In this document: positions 1 through 7,159 of the stretch, piece after piece | Position numbering within the stretch: the stretch's first letter is position 1 | Layout of the letters: each line of letters opens with the position of its first letter | Origin: an uncultured Oscillospiraceae bacterium | GTDB lineage: Bacteria; Bacillota_A; Clostridia; Oscillospirales; Oscillospiraceae | Assembly (NCBI GenBank): GCA_900770015.1 | Contig: CAAGIU010000327.1 | Coordinates: 1-17,500 of the forward strand | Length of the DNA stretch: 17,500 nucleotides | Direction of reading: 5' to 3' | The notes under the pieces: generated by a model | Seen by the model: only the letters and a program-made list of their open reading frames with translations | Databases searched by the model: none | What the model was told of the DNA's origin: nothing | Position numbers and translations under genes: made by a program

Positions 1-112
1 AAGCGAAAGTATGGAAAATGCGGGAATACTTTGTGTATTTCCCATTTTTCATACTGCACGATTGGGGCAAAAGATCCGCCGAAGCCCGCAGTTCCCATTG
101 TGCGGTGTTACC
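1..112 (+). repeat. Palindromic repeat element, copy A (left end outside window)
   Basis: This is the right part of a roughly 160-bp imperfect palindrome that occurs three times in the window (see 12396-12556 and 17416-17500). The central hairpin pairs AGTATGG at 8-14 with TCATACT at 49-55, and the inner stem closes as AATAC/GTATT around a TTTGT loop at 26-40. The outer right arm has the shared GGGGCAAAAGA.CCGCCGAAG block and ends in GCGGTGTTACC at 102-112. Four of the central base pairs differ from copy B, yet pairing is kept. Its family name is unknown to me; it resembles a MITE or another intergenic palindrome. Confidence 0.8.
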
Positions 113-203
113 CTGATTGTTTTTTCGGAAGAACCCGGCGGAACGTTTGCCCCGGAAGCCCGAAAATCTTCGCTTCTCCTGCGGGGGAATCGCCTGGATT
201 TGC

Positions 204-269
204 GAAAAAGTGCCCAATGCCGTCGGAAAAGTTGTGGGGTTTGCACATCGGAGCCTTATGCATTATGAT
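204..269 (+). promoter_or_regulatory. Promoter of the GH43-MBOAT unit with candidate LytTR direct repeats
   Basis: Two similar half-sites, AAAAAGTGC (G at 210) and GAAAAGTTG (G at 231), lie 21 bp apart, two helical turns. The AgrA/LytTR consensus is a 9-bp repeat with a GTT core, separated by 12-13 bp. A -10 box TATGAT sits at 264-269. A partial -35 box TTGCAC at 241-246 is separated from it by 17 bp and lies just after the second half-site, the usual place for an activator. The same geometry is found before the GH3 gene at 8618-8683. The promoter drives the gene starting at 333. Binding by the RR encoded at 6454 is an inference. Confidence 0.6.
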
Positions 270-332
270 ACAAATAGAGGAAACCAGTTCTTCCAAAACT
301 GAACAATTCTGACAATACCGGAGGTATGCACC

Positions 333-1769
333 ATGCAGGCGTTCAATCCCTATCTTCCCTCCTGGGAATACATCCCCGACGGCGAACCCTATGTATTCGG
401 CGACAGGGTGTATGTTTACGGATCCCACGACAAGTTTAATGCCCCGATTTTTTGCGTGAAGGATTATGTGTGCTGGTCGGCACCGGTGAGCGATCTTTCC
501 GACTGGAGCTGCAACGGTGTGATCTTCCGAAAGGATCAGGACCCCATGAACAAGTGGGGCATCCGCCTGCTCTTTGCCCCGGATGTGGCCCGGGGACCTG
601 ACGGACGGTATTATCTGTACTACGCTTATGACTTCCTGGGAGCCATCGGTGTGGCGGTCTGCGATACCCCCGACGGACAGTACCAATTCTATGGCCACGT
701 GCATTACCCCGACGGCACCCTGCTGGGAAGACGGAAGGCAGACGAATTCCCCTTTGATCCCGGCGTTCTGGTGGATGACGATGGGCGGGTGTATTTGTAT
801 TCCGGCTTTGCCACCAAGGTGCCCTTCTTTTTCAGCGGCTTCCACGATCTGAAGAACGACGGCGGTGTGGTGATGGAGCTGGAGCAGGATATGCTTACCA
901 TCAGGCGCGATCCGCAGCTGTTGTTTCCCCGCAGGGGTCTGGGTGATCCCGGGGAATTCAGGGATCATGAATTCTTTGAGGCCAGCTCCATCCGGAAAAT
1001 CGACGGCAAATACGTCTTTGTCTATTCCTCCGCCAACAATCACGAGCTGTGCTATGCGGTGAGTGACCGTCCCGACGGCGGCTTCCGCTATGGCGGTACG
1101 CTGGTGGATCAGGGGGACCTGTATCTGGACGGGCGCACCGACGAAACCCGGGCTTGCAACTACCTGGGAAACACCCACGGAGGCATGGTGGAGCTGAATG
1201 GGCAGTGGTATATCTTCTATCACCGCCAGACCAACCAGCATTCCTATTCCCGGCAGGCCTGCGCCGAGCCGCTGGAACGCACCCCGGAGGGCGGTTTCCA
1301 ACAGGCGGAGGTGACCAGCTGCGGACTCAACGGCGGCCCGCTGAAGGGGATCGGCAGCTATCCGGCCCGGATCGCCTGCAACCTCTGGAGCAAGCAGGGA
1401 ACCGTCCGCTATGACAAGCCCTTCCGGAAAAAGGAGCATCCCTATTTCACCCAGCGGGGCAGGGACGCAGATCCGGATTCGGTGCAGTACATTGCCAACA
1501 TGCGCGACGGCAGCGTGGCGGGGTTCAAGTATTTCGACATCCGGAATGTGAATCTGCTCCGGATCCGGGTTTCCGGCAGGGGACTGGGCATCGTGCAGGT
1601 GTCCACCGATCCGGCGTTTACCAGTCTTGCCTGTGAGATCGTGGTCCGTCCCGAAAAGCAGGAAAAGGTGTTCACCGGCATCCCGAAGCTCAGCGAGGGG
1701 AAGTGCGCCCTGTATTTCCGCTACCGGGGAGACGGATATCTGAATTTCCTGTCCTTTACGCTGGAATGA
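333..1769 (+). CDS. GH43-type glycoside hydrolase, cytoplasmic
   Basis: This 478-residue protein looks like a five-bladed beta-propeller glycosidase of family GH43, whose known members are arabinofuranosidases, xylosidases and galactosidases that act by inversion. Motifs in order are NPY..PDGEPYVFGDRVYVYGSHD, with D16 as likely general base; FAPDV, with D84 as likely pKa modulator; and HEFFEAS, with E216 as likely general acid. After about residue 390 a small beta domain, resembling the CBM6-like tail seen on many clostridial GH43 proteins, ends in ALYFRYRG. No signal peptide or membrane segment is visible, so it should act on imported oligosaccharides in the cytoplasm. The start is set by GGAGG at 320-324, 8 nt before ATG. 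It is the first gene of a four-gene unit behind a candidate LytTR-controlled promoter. The substrate cannot be told from the sequence. Confidence 0.88.
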   Translation: MQAFNPYLPSWEYIPDGEPYVFGDRVYVYGSHDKFNAPIFCVKDYVCWSAPVSDLSDWSCNGVIFRKDQDPMNKWGIRLLFAPDVARGPDGRYYLYYAYDFLGAIGVAVCDTPDGQYQFYGHVHYPDGTLLGRRKADEFPFDPGVLVDDDGRVYLYSGFATKVPFFFSGFHDLKNDGGVVMELEQDMLTIRRDPQLLFPRRGLGDPGEFRDHEFFEASSIRKIDGKYVFVYSSANNHELCYAVSDRPDGGFRYGGTLVDQGDLYLDGRTDETRACNYLGNTHGGMVELNGQWYIFYHRQTNQHSYSRQACAEPLERTPEGGFQQAEVTSCGLNGGPLKGIGSYPARIACNLWSKQGTVRYDKPFRKKEHPYFTQRGRDADPDSVQYIANMRDGSVAGFKYFDIRNVNLLRIRVSGRGLGIVQVSTDPAFTSLACEIVVRPEKQEKVFTGIPKLSEGKCALYFRYRGDGYLNFLSFTLE

Positions 1770-1787
1770 ATGAAAACAGCACAGACT

Positions 1788-1815
1788 GCGGCCCGGATAA
1801 CCGAGCCGCTTTCTG
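1788..1815 (+). terminator. Weak intergenic hairpin after the GH43 gene
   Basis: GCGGC at 1788-1792 and CGG at 1794-1796 pair with CCG at 1801-1803 and GCCGC at 1805-1809, with one C-A mismatch and an ATAA loop. A short TTTCT follows. The T-tract is poor, so partial termination or an RNA-processing and stability role is more likely than a full stop. It would lower expression of the membrane genes relative to GH43. Confidence 0.35.
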
Positions 1816-1845
1816 GCATATCGGGATGGAAGGGGAGAAAGAACC

Positions 1846-2055
1846 ATGACGGCAATTTTCCTTACAGTGCTGGCTGTGGCGTTGCTGCTGCCGGAAAAAT
1901 GGAGACAAAAAACCGGGCCGGCGGCATTGTCATGTGCGTCCCTGGCGGCGTTTGCGGTACTGGCGGGGGGCGGCAGTATGCACGACGCATTATTGTGCAT
2001 CCTGTGCCCGCTGGCGGTGCTGCTTCTTTCCGACGGAAGGGGGAGAAAGACGTGA
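1846..2055 (+). CDS. Small hydrophobic membrane protein upstream of MBOAT
   Basis: This is a 69-residue protein not recognised as a named family. It starts at ATG with a good ribosome site, AAGGGGAGAAAG, just upstream. It has three hydrophobic stretches: about residues 2-14 (IFLTVLAVALLL), 25-42 (ALSCASLAAFAVLA) and 46-62 (ALLCILCPLAVLLL). Basic residues occur at positions 18-22 (KWRQK) and in the tail DGRGRKT, and there are three Cys in the second and third stretches. Its TGA stop at 2053-2055 overlaps the GTG start of the MBOAT gene (GTGA), which points to translational coupling and a real gene. DltX, a small membrane protein of dlt operons, is a functional parallel only. No sequence match to it is claimed. 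Confidence 0.6.
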   Translation: MTAIFLTVLAVALLLPEKWRQKTGPAALSCASLAAFAVLAGGGSMHDALLCILCPLAVLLLSDGRGRKT

Positions 2056-3446
2056 TTTTTGATTCGCTGGTCTATGTCTGCTTTCTTCCGCTGACGGTTC
2101 TGGCGCAGAGACTGACCCCGCAGCGGCTGCGCTGGGCGGTTTTGCTGGCGGCGAGCTATGTGTTCTACGCGTGGTGGAATGTTTCCCTGACGGCGCTGAT
2201 CGCGCTGGTGACGCTGCTGTCCTATGGAGCGGGACTGCTGGTGGAGAAGACCGGCTCAAAAGCGGGAAAACGCTGGGTTTTGCTGCTGACGCTGACCTGT
2301 CTGGTGGGCATTCTGGGCTATTTCAAGTATTTCAATATGCTGGCGGAGCTGATCCACGGGATGAAGCCGGCGGAGATCCTGCTGCCGGTGGGCATCTCGT
2401 TTTATACCTTTCAGGCCATCTCCTATGTGGTGGATGTGTATCGGGGGGAGCTGCCGGCCCAGAGGCATCTGGGGTATTATGGGCTGTATCTCGCCTTTTT
2501 TCCCCAGCTGGTGGCCGGACCCATCGAGCGGGCAGGGAGCCTGATCCCGCAGCTTCGGCGGGGAACGCTGGCAGACCGGACAGACATCCGGGCGGGGGTC
2601 AGGCTGCTGCTGACGGGGTATTTCCGGAAGATCATCGGCGCGGATCTGGCGGCGCCCTTTGTAAATGCGGTCTATGGGATGCCGTCGCCGGACGGAAGCG
2701 CGGTGGCGGCGGCAACGGTGCTGTTTGCCCTGCAGATCTACTGCGATTTTTCCGGCTATTCGGAGATCGCGGCGGGCAGTGCCAGGCTGCTGGGAATCCG
2801 GCTGATGCAAAATTTCCGCAGACCCTATGCCGCATGGAATATCCGGGACTTCTGGCATCGGTGGCATATCAGCCTGACGGTCTGGTTCACGGACTATGTG
2901 TATATCCCGCTGGGAGGCAGCCGGAGGGGACTGCTCCGCCAGATGGCAGCAGCCTCTGCGGTGTTTGCGCTGTGCGGTCTTTGGCACGGGGCGCAGTGGA
3001 GCTTTGTAATATGGGGGTTGCTCCATGGCGTATATTTGAATATCCATACCCTGTGGTGCAGATACCGCCCCAAGACCCCCGGCGGCAGGGGAGAGAGGCT
3101 GGCGGGACGGCTGCTGACTCTGGCTGCGGTGGATTTCGCGTGGATTTTCTTCCGGGCGGAGTCCGTCTCCCGGGCATTTCAGCTTGTTGGCTGCCTGATT
3201 TCCCCCTGGCATCCGACCCTGGGCCTGGGTCAGCTGATGACGGCGGCTCCCCGGGGAACGTCCTGGACGGTGCTGCTGGGGCTGTTTGCGGCGGTGTCAC
3301 TGACGATTGCGGGCATGCCGGGGCAGCAGGATCAGCGGAAGCTGTCCCCGGCAGCCTGGGCCGGACTGGTGCTGGCGGTGCTGGTGGGCATTCTGGTCCG
3401 GATGGACAGCGGCATGGTCAATGCGTTTCTTTATTTCCAGTTCTGA
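2052..3446 (+). CDS. MBOAT-family membrane O-acyltransferase (AlgI/PatA/DltB-like)
   Basis: This 464-residue polytopic membrane protein belongs to the MBOAT family. Related bacterial members carry acyl groups across the membrane for transfer to alginate, peptidoglycan or teichoic acid, with a separate SGNH partner. The GTG at 2052 is chosen because VIFDSLVYVCFLPL matches the usual MBOAT N-terminus, a GGGGGAGA ribosome site lies at 2040-2046, and the start overlaps the previous stop. Visible motifs are GISFYTFQAISYVVDVYRG, FPQLVAGPIERA, YCDFSGYSEIA, then FWHRWHISLTVWFTDYVYIPLGG with H269 and H272, and GLWHGAQWSFVIWGLLHG with H312. H312 corresponds to the invariant catalytic His of AlgI-type enzymes. 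The longer open frame back to 1770 is not used. The next gene, 13 nt downstream, encodes the likely extracytoplasmic partner. The acyl group and acceptor glycan are unknown. Confidence 0.93.
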   Translation: MIFDSLVYVCFLPLTVLAQRLTPQRLRWAVLLAASYVFYAWWNVSLTALIALVTLLSYGAGLLVEKTGSKAGKRWVLLLTLTCLVGILGYFKYFNMLAELIHGMKPAEILLPVGISFYTFQAISYVVDVYRGELPAQRHLGYYGLYLAFFPQLVAGPIERAGSLIPQLRRGTLADRTDIRAGVRLLLTGYFRKIIGADLAAPFVNAVYGMPSPDGSAVAAATVLFALQIYCDFSGYSEIAAGSARLLGIRLMQNFRRPYAAWNIRDFWHRWHISLTVWFTDYVYIPLGGSRRGLLRQMAAASAVFALCGLWHGAQWSFVIWGLLHGVYLNIHTLWCRYRPKTPGGRGERLAGRLLTLAAVDFAWIFFRAESVSRAFQLVGCLISPWHPTLGLGQLMTAAPRGTSWTVLLGLFAAVSLTIAGMPGQQDQRKLSPAAWAGLVLAVLVGILVRMDSGMVNAFLYFQF

Positions 3447-3459
3447 ACAGGGGGCGCCT

Positions 3460-6354
3460 ATGAAAAACAGAATTGCGTCCATATTGGCTGCGCTTCTGCT
3501 GCCGGCGCTGCTGCTGGCGGCGGGATTCGGCATCCCCCCATGCTATGAGGAGACATACCTGGGGGCCTTTTCGGACAAAATCGACGCCATGGAAACGGCC
3601 CGGGGGCCGAGGATCCTGATTGCCGGCGGCAGCGGAGCGGCCTTCGCCATGCGCTGCGATCTGCTGGAGCAGGAACTGCCCGGCTACCGGGCGGTGAATC
3701 TGGGAATGTATGCCGGACTGGGCACCGCGGTTTCCCTGGAAGCCGCGGTGTCCGGCGCCCGGGAGGGGGACATTGTGGTGTTTTTGCCGGAGCAGAACCG
3801 GCAGACCCTTTCCCTGTATGTGGGTGGTGAAGCCATGTGGCAGGCAGCAGACGGGCATTGGAATCTGCTGGGGCTGACACCACCCGGAGGGCTATCCGGG
3901 CTGATTGCGCAGTTTCCCTATTTTGCCGGAGCCAAGGCAGGCTGCCTGATGCAGGGGAGCCGTCCCGAGGGCGACGGAATCTACCGCAGAAGCGCCTTCA
4001 ACGCCTGGGGCGACATCGACTCCGCGCTGCGGTCCTGCAATACCATGGCGGGCGGCTACGATCCGGGCACCGGTGTGGACTTTGGGGATGATCTGCCAAC
4101 CCAGGATATGCTGGACTACATCAATGACTGCAGCCGGCGCTGCCGGGCGGCGGGGGCGACACTGTATGTTACGGGATGCCCCATCAATGCGTTGGCGGTG
4201 CCGGAGGGGTCTGAGGCGGCCCAGGCGGCATATCTGCAACGCTTGTCCACCCGGCTGGAATGCGGCTTGCTGGGCGGGGCGGAGCTGTGCATTCTGGACA
4301 GCGGCTGGTTCTATGACACCAATTTCCATCTGAACAGTGCCGGGGCGGTGGCGTACACCATCCGGCTGGCAGAGCTGCTGAAAGCCGAGCTGGGAATTGA
4401 GGACGAAACCGACATGGCGTATCCGCAGATGCCGGAGCCTGCCGCGCAGCTGACCCATGAGGGGAATTGCTCCGACGCGGACTGCTTCCTGTTTGATTTC
4501 GACGAAGGTTCAGCCACCGCCTGGGTGGTGGGCCTGATTGAAGCGGGACCGGATGCGCAAACGCTGACGGTCCCCACCCATGTTCGGGGGGCGCAGGTGG
4601 TGGGCATTGCGGCAAATGCCTTTTCCGGCAATGAAACCCTGCGCCGAATCGTTTTGCAGCCCGGAATCCGGTGGCTGGAGGACGGCGCCTTCCGGGGGTG
4701 CGCCCGATTGTCGGATGTGGTCCTGGCGGGGATTTCTCCTTCGTCCTGTTCGGTGGGCGGCGGACTGCTGGATGGCTGTGCCGCCCGGATCCTGGTGGAT
4801 GGCAGCCGCCTGGGAGCCTACCGCACCAACTACTTCTGGTCGGTGCTGGCGGAACGGATCGAGGCGGCGGAAGCGGCTTCTCAGGAGCCTGTCCAAACGG
4901 ATACCACGCCGGTGCAGGTTGGTTCCGGCATTGTCTATGCGCCCAATGGCGCGCTGTGGCAGGGAAAGACGGCGGAAATGGACTTGCGTCAGCTTCGCCA
5001 GAATACGCTGCCCTGGTCCCCGGAGCTGAGGCGACCCGGCTATACGCTCTATGGCTGGAACACGGCGCCGGACGGCACGGGAATCAGCCTGGCTCTGGGC
5101 AGCCGGGGAGATCTGCAGGCGGGGAGCACCCTGTATGCGCAGTGGGCCGCACAAACATCAGAATCCGATTTTGTCTGGGAAGCGACGGAAAACGGGGCGG
5201 AAATCAAACAGTATCTGGGAGAATCTGTCAACTGTACGGTGCCCTCGGAGCTGGGAGGTCTGCCGGTGCGAAAAATCTGTGGGGGAGCCTTCCGCAACCG
5301 GGAGTTGACAGCTCTGATTCTGCCTCCGGAGCTGGAAATTCTGGAAGATGGCGCGTTTTTGGACTGTGAGATCGACCGGCTGTGCTTCTTTGACACCCTG
5401 CAGGAGGTCAGCGACAATTCCTTCACCCGGCTGCCCCGGCACATCCGGGTCAATGCCGCGGCGGCGCCGGTTTACGGAACCAGCTATTTTGCCACCTTCG
5501 CCGATAAGTATGATTACCTGTTGTCCCTGGGAGGTCGCAGAAAGCTGGTGTTCTTTGCCGGTTCTTCCACCCGCTACGGCTATGACTGCGAAACGATTGA
5601 CAGAGCCTTTCCGGACTATGCCCCTGCCAACATGGGGGTGTATGCCTATACCAATGCCCGGCAGCAGCTGGAGCTGATCTGTCAGGCGATGGAGCCCGGG
5701 GATGTACTGGTCCATGCGCCGGAGTTTGAGCCGCTGGAGAAACAGTTCTGCGGTTCCATGGCGCTGGAGTGGCACTTCTGGGCAATGGCGGAGGCGGATT
5801 ACGGCCTGATGGAGCGACTGGACATTGCCTGCTGCGAAGGCGTCTTCGACAGCTTTGCGCAGTATCAGATCACCCGGCAGGGGATGATGCCGGGGGCCTA
5901 CACGGACAGCCCCAACGGCTATGATGACGACGGTTACCGGCGCAATGCGGATACCTACAACCAATACGGCGATCTGTCCATGCCCCGGGAGGGAACCAAA
6001 ATCGATGTGATGCTTCAGCACGTCCGGGCGGATTACCGCCCCGAGCCCTTTACCCGAAAGCTGGTGGATACCCTCAACGGCGTGCATCAGAAGTTTCTGG
6101 ACAAAGGGGTACAGGTCCTGTTTTCCTATTCTCCCAGAAACCGGTCGTCCCTTACGGAGCAGAGCACGCCGGAGAACCGTCAGGCGCTGCACAAGCTGCT
6201 GAAGGAATCTCTGCTGGCGCCGGTGATCCTTCCCATGGAGGAGTCGCTGCTGTCGGGCGAATATTTCTACATCATCGACAGCCATCTCAGCAGCGAGGGC
6301 GCGCGGGTATTTACGCAGAAGATCATTCAGGCGTTGAAGCCCTGGCTGAAATAA
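3460..6354 (+). CDS. Exported protein with two SGNH-like domains flanking LRR and InlB repeats
   Basis: This is a 964-residue exported protein. Residues 1-22 form a hydrophobic signal or anchor without a lipobox Cys. SGNH-like domain 1 spans about 30-310, with AGGSG (S58) and YDTNFHLNSAGA (D286, H290). A first BspA-type LRR block (AFSGNETLRRIVLQPG) spans about 370-430. An InlB B-type repeat (RRPGYTLYGWNTAPDGT) spans about 490-564. A second LRR block (AFRNRELTALILPPELEIL) spans about 590-667. SGNH-like domain 2 spans about 675-964, with FAGSST (S703) and IIDSHLSSEGA (D940, H942). The halves are homologous: both have F(S/A)DK.D before the Ser, then N.G.YA, GD..V..PE and an RR..A/GD stretch. The ATG at 3460 follows GGGGGCG and begins the signal. 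Its place 13 nt after MBOAT suggests it transfers or removes acyl groups on an extracellular glycan. Whether both domains are active is unknown. Confidence 0.8.
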   Translation: MKNRIASILAALLLPALLLAAGFGIPPCYEETYLGAFSDKIDAMETARGPRILIAGGSGAAFAMRCDLLEQELPGYRAVNLGMYAGLGTAVSLEAAVSGAREGDIVVFLPEQNRQTLSLYVGGEAMWQAADGHWNLLGLTPPGGLSGLIAQFPYFAGAKAGCLMQGSRPEGDGIYRRSAFNAWGDIDSALRSCNTMAGGYDPGTGVDFGDDLPTQDMLDYINDCSRRCRAAGATLYVTGCPINALAVPEGSEAAQAAYLQRLSTRLECGLLGGAELCILDSGWFYDTNFHLNSAGAVAYTIRLAELLKAELGIEDETDMAYPQMPEPAAQLTHEGNCSDADCFLFDFDEGSATAWVVGLIEAGPDAQTLTVPTHVRGAQVVGIAANAFSGNETLRRIVLQPGIRWLEDGAFRGCARLSDVVLAGISPSSCSVGGGLLDGCAARILVDGSRLGAYRTNYFWSVLAERIEAAEAASQEPVQTDTTPVQVGSGIVYAPNGALWQGKTAEMDLRQLRQNTLPWSPELRRPGYTLYGWNTAPDGTGISLALGSRGDLQAGSTLYAQWAAQTSESDFVWEATENGAEIKQYLGESVNCTVPSELGGLPVRKICGGAFRNRELTALILPPELEILEDGAFLDCEIDRLCFFDTLQEVSDNSFTRLPRHIRVNAAAAPVYGTSYFATFADKYDYLLSLGGRRKLVFFAGSSTRYGYDCETIDRAFPDYAPANMGVYAYTNARQQLELICQAMEPGDVLVHAPEFEPLEKQFCGSMALEWHFWAMAEADYGLMERLDIACCEGVFDSFAQYQITRQGMMPGAYTDSPNGYDDDGYRRNADTYNQYGDLSMPREGTKIDVMLQHVRADYRPEPFTRKLVDTLNGVHQKFLDKGVQVLFSYSPRNRSSLTEQSTPENRQALHKLLKESLLAPVILPMEESLLSGEYFYIIDSHLSSEGARVFTQKIIQALKPWLK

Positions 6355-6386
6355 CGCGGAAAAAAGATTGCAAATTCCGTCGTTTT
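6354..6386 (+). terminator. Possible weak terminator after the SGNH gene
   Basis: ACGCGGAA at 6354-6361 can pair with TTCCG(T)CGT at 6375-6383 with one bulged T, followed by TTTGC. The loop is 13 nt and the T-run is short. It overlaps the likely promoter of the next gene, so it is tentative. Confidence 0.25.
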
Positions 6387-6396
6387 GCAGTATCAT
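6368..6396 (+). promoter_or_regulatory. Sigma-A-type promoter of the two-component genes
   Basis: TTGCAA at 6368-6373 and TATCAT at 6391-6396 are separated by exactly 17 bp, a good housekeeping promoter. A perfect 7-bp inverted repeat, TCGTTTT at 6380-6386 and AAAACGA at 6405-6411, flanks the -10 box and could be an operator. The AAAGTTG direct repeats of the other two promoters are not present here, so autoregulation by the same sites is not supported. Confidence 0.5.
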
Positions 6397-6453
6397 TATG
6401 GAAGAAAACGATGCGGTTTGGAGACCTGACATCAAAAAGGGGAGGGGACCTGC

Positions 6454-7155
6454 TTGTACAGGATTGCGCTGGTGGAGGACGAAAAAGTCAATGCGGACCG
6501 CTTCATTTCCATAGCAAACGAGTATTCCAGGACGGAGAATGTGGAGCTTCGGATTCAGTGGTATACCAATGCCCTTACCTTCCTGGAGGAGTACAATTCC
6601 CAGTTCGACATTGTGTTTCTGGATATCCGCATGCCGGTGATGGACGGCATGGAGGCGGCCAGGGAGCTGCGCCGCAAGGACAAGACGGTGATGCTGGTGT
6701 TTCTCACGGCGCTGGCCCAGTATGCCATTCAGGGCTACGAGGTGGAAGCGGTGGATTATATTCTCAAGCCCGTGTCGCCCACCGTCCTGCGGATGAAGCT
6801 CAAGCGCCTGCTGCCCCGCTGCGAGGGGAAGGGAAAGAGCATCATGCTGGTCAACGACGGCGAGAAGGTTTTTGTTCGCCAGGATGATTTGTTTTATGCG
6901 GAAATTTTTGACCACCACATCCAGTATCACACGGCGGGAGGGATTCTCCGGGACTACGGCACCCTGAAAAAGGTGGAGCAGATGCTTCCGGCGGATGTGT
7001 TTTTCCGGGTAAACAATCAGACCATTGTGAATCTGTGCCGGGTAACCCGCATGGATGCGGAGACGGTTTATGTGGATGGGCGGGATTTCCCTGTCTCCAT
7101 GCGGCGGCGCAAGGGGCTGATGGAGGCGCTCCATCTGGCCAAAACTGGGAGGTAG
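6454..7155 (+). CDS. LytTR-family response regulator (AgrA/LytR-type)
   Basis: This is a 233-residue transcription regulator. The receiver domain, about 1-120, has the acidic pair E8/D9, the phosphoacceptor D57 in FLDIRMPVMDGMEAA, a VFLTAL switch Thr and the DYILKPV Lys. The LytTR DNA-binding domain, about 130-230, has FYAEIFDHHIQYHT, LPADVFFRVNNQTIVNL and FPVSMRRRKGL, which are family hallmarks. LytTR proteins usually activate from two 9-bp direct repeats near -35. The start is TTG at 6454, set by the strong ribosome site AGGGGAGGGG at 6438-6447 and by the typical MYRIALVEDE opening. The kinase gene follows 4 nt after the stop, so the two are cotranscribed. Candidate target sites lie before the GH43 gene (210/231) and the first GH3 gene (8624/8645). 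Confidence 0.93.
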   Translation: MYRIALVEDEKVNADRFISIANEYSRTENVELRIQWYTNALTFLEEYNSQFDIVFLDIRMPVMDGMEAARELRRKDKTVMLVFLTALAQYAIQGYEVEAVDYILKPVSPTVLRMKLKRLLPRCEGKGKSIMLVNDGEKVFVRQDDLFYAEIFDHHIQYHTAGGILRDYGTLKKVEQMLPADVFFRVNNQTIVNLCRVTRMDAETVYVDGRDFPVSMRRRKGLMEALHLAKTGR

Positions 7156-7159
7156 TGCC

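Noticed and set aside
1770..2051. N-terminal extension of the MBOAT frame back to ATG 1770
   Set aside because: The extension is not hydrophobic or MBOAT-like, has no ribosome site and overlaps the small gene at 1846. The GTG at 2052 has a ribosome site and the usual MBOAT N-terminus.
3307..3459. Upstream extension of the SGNH protein frame inside the MBOAT gene
   Set aside because: ATG 3460 has a ribosome site and is followed at once by a signal sequence, which the extension would bury.
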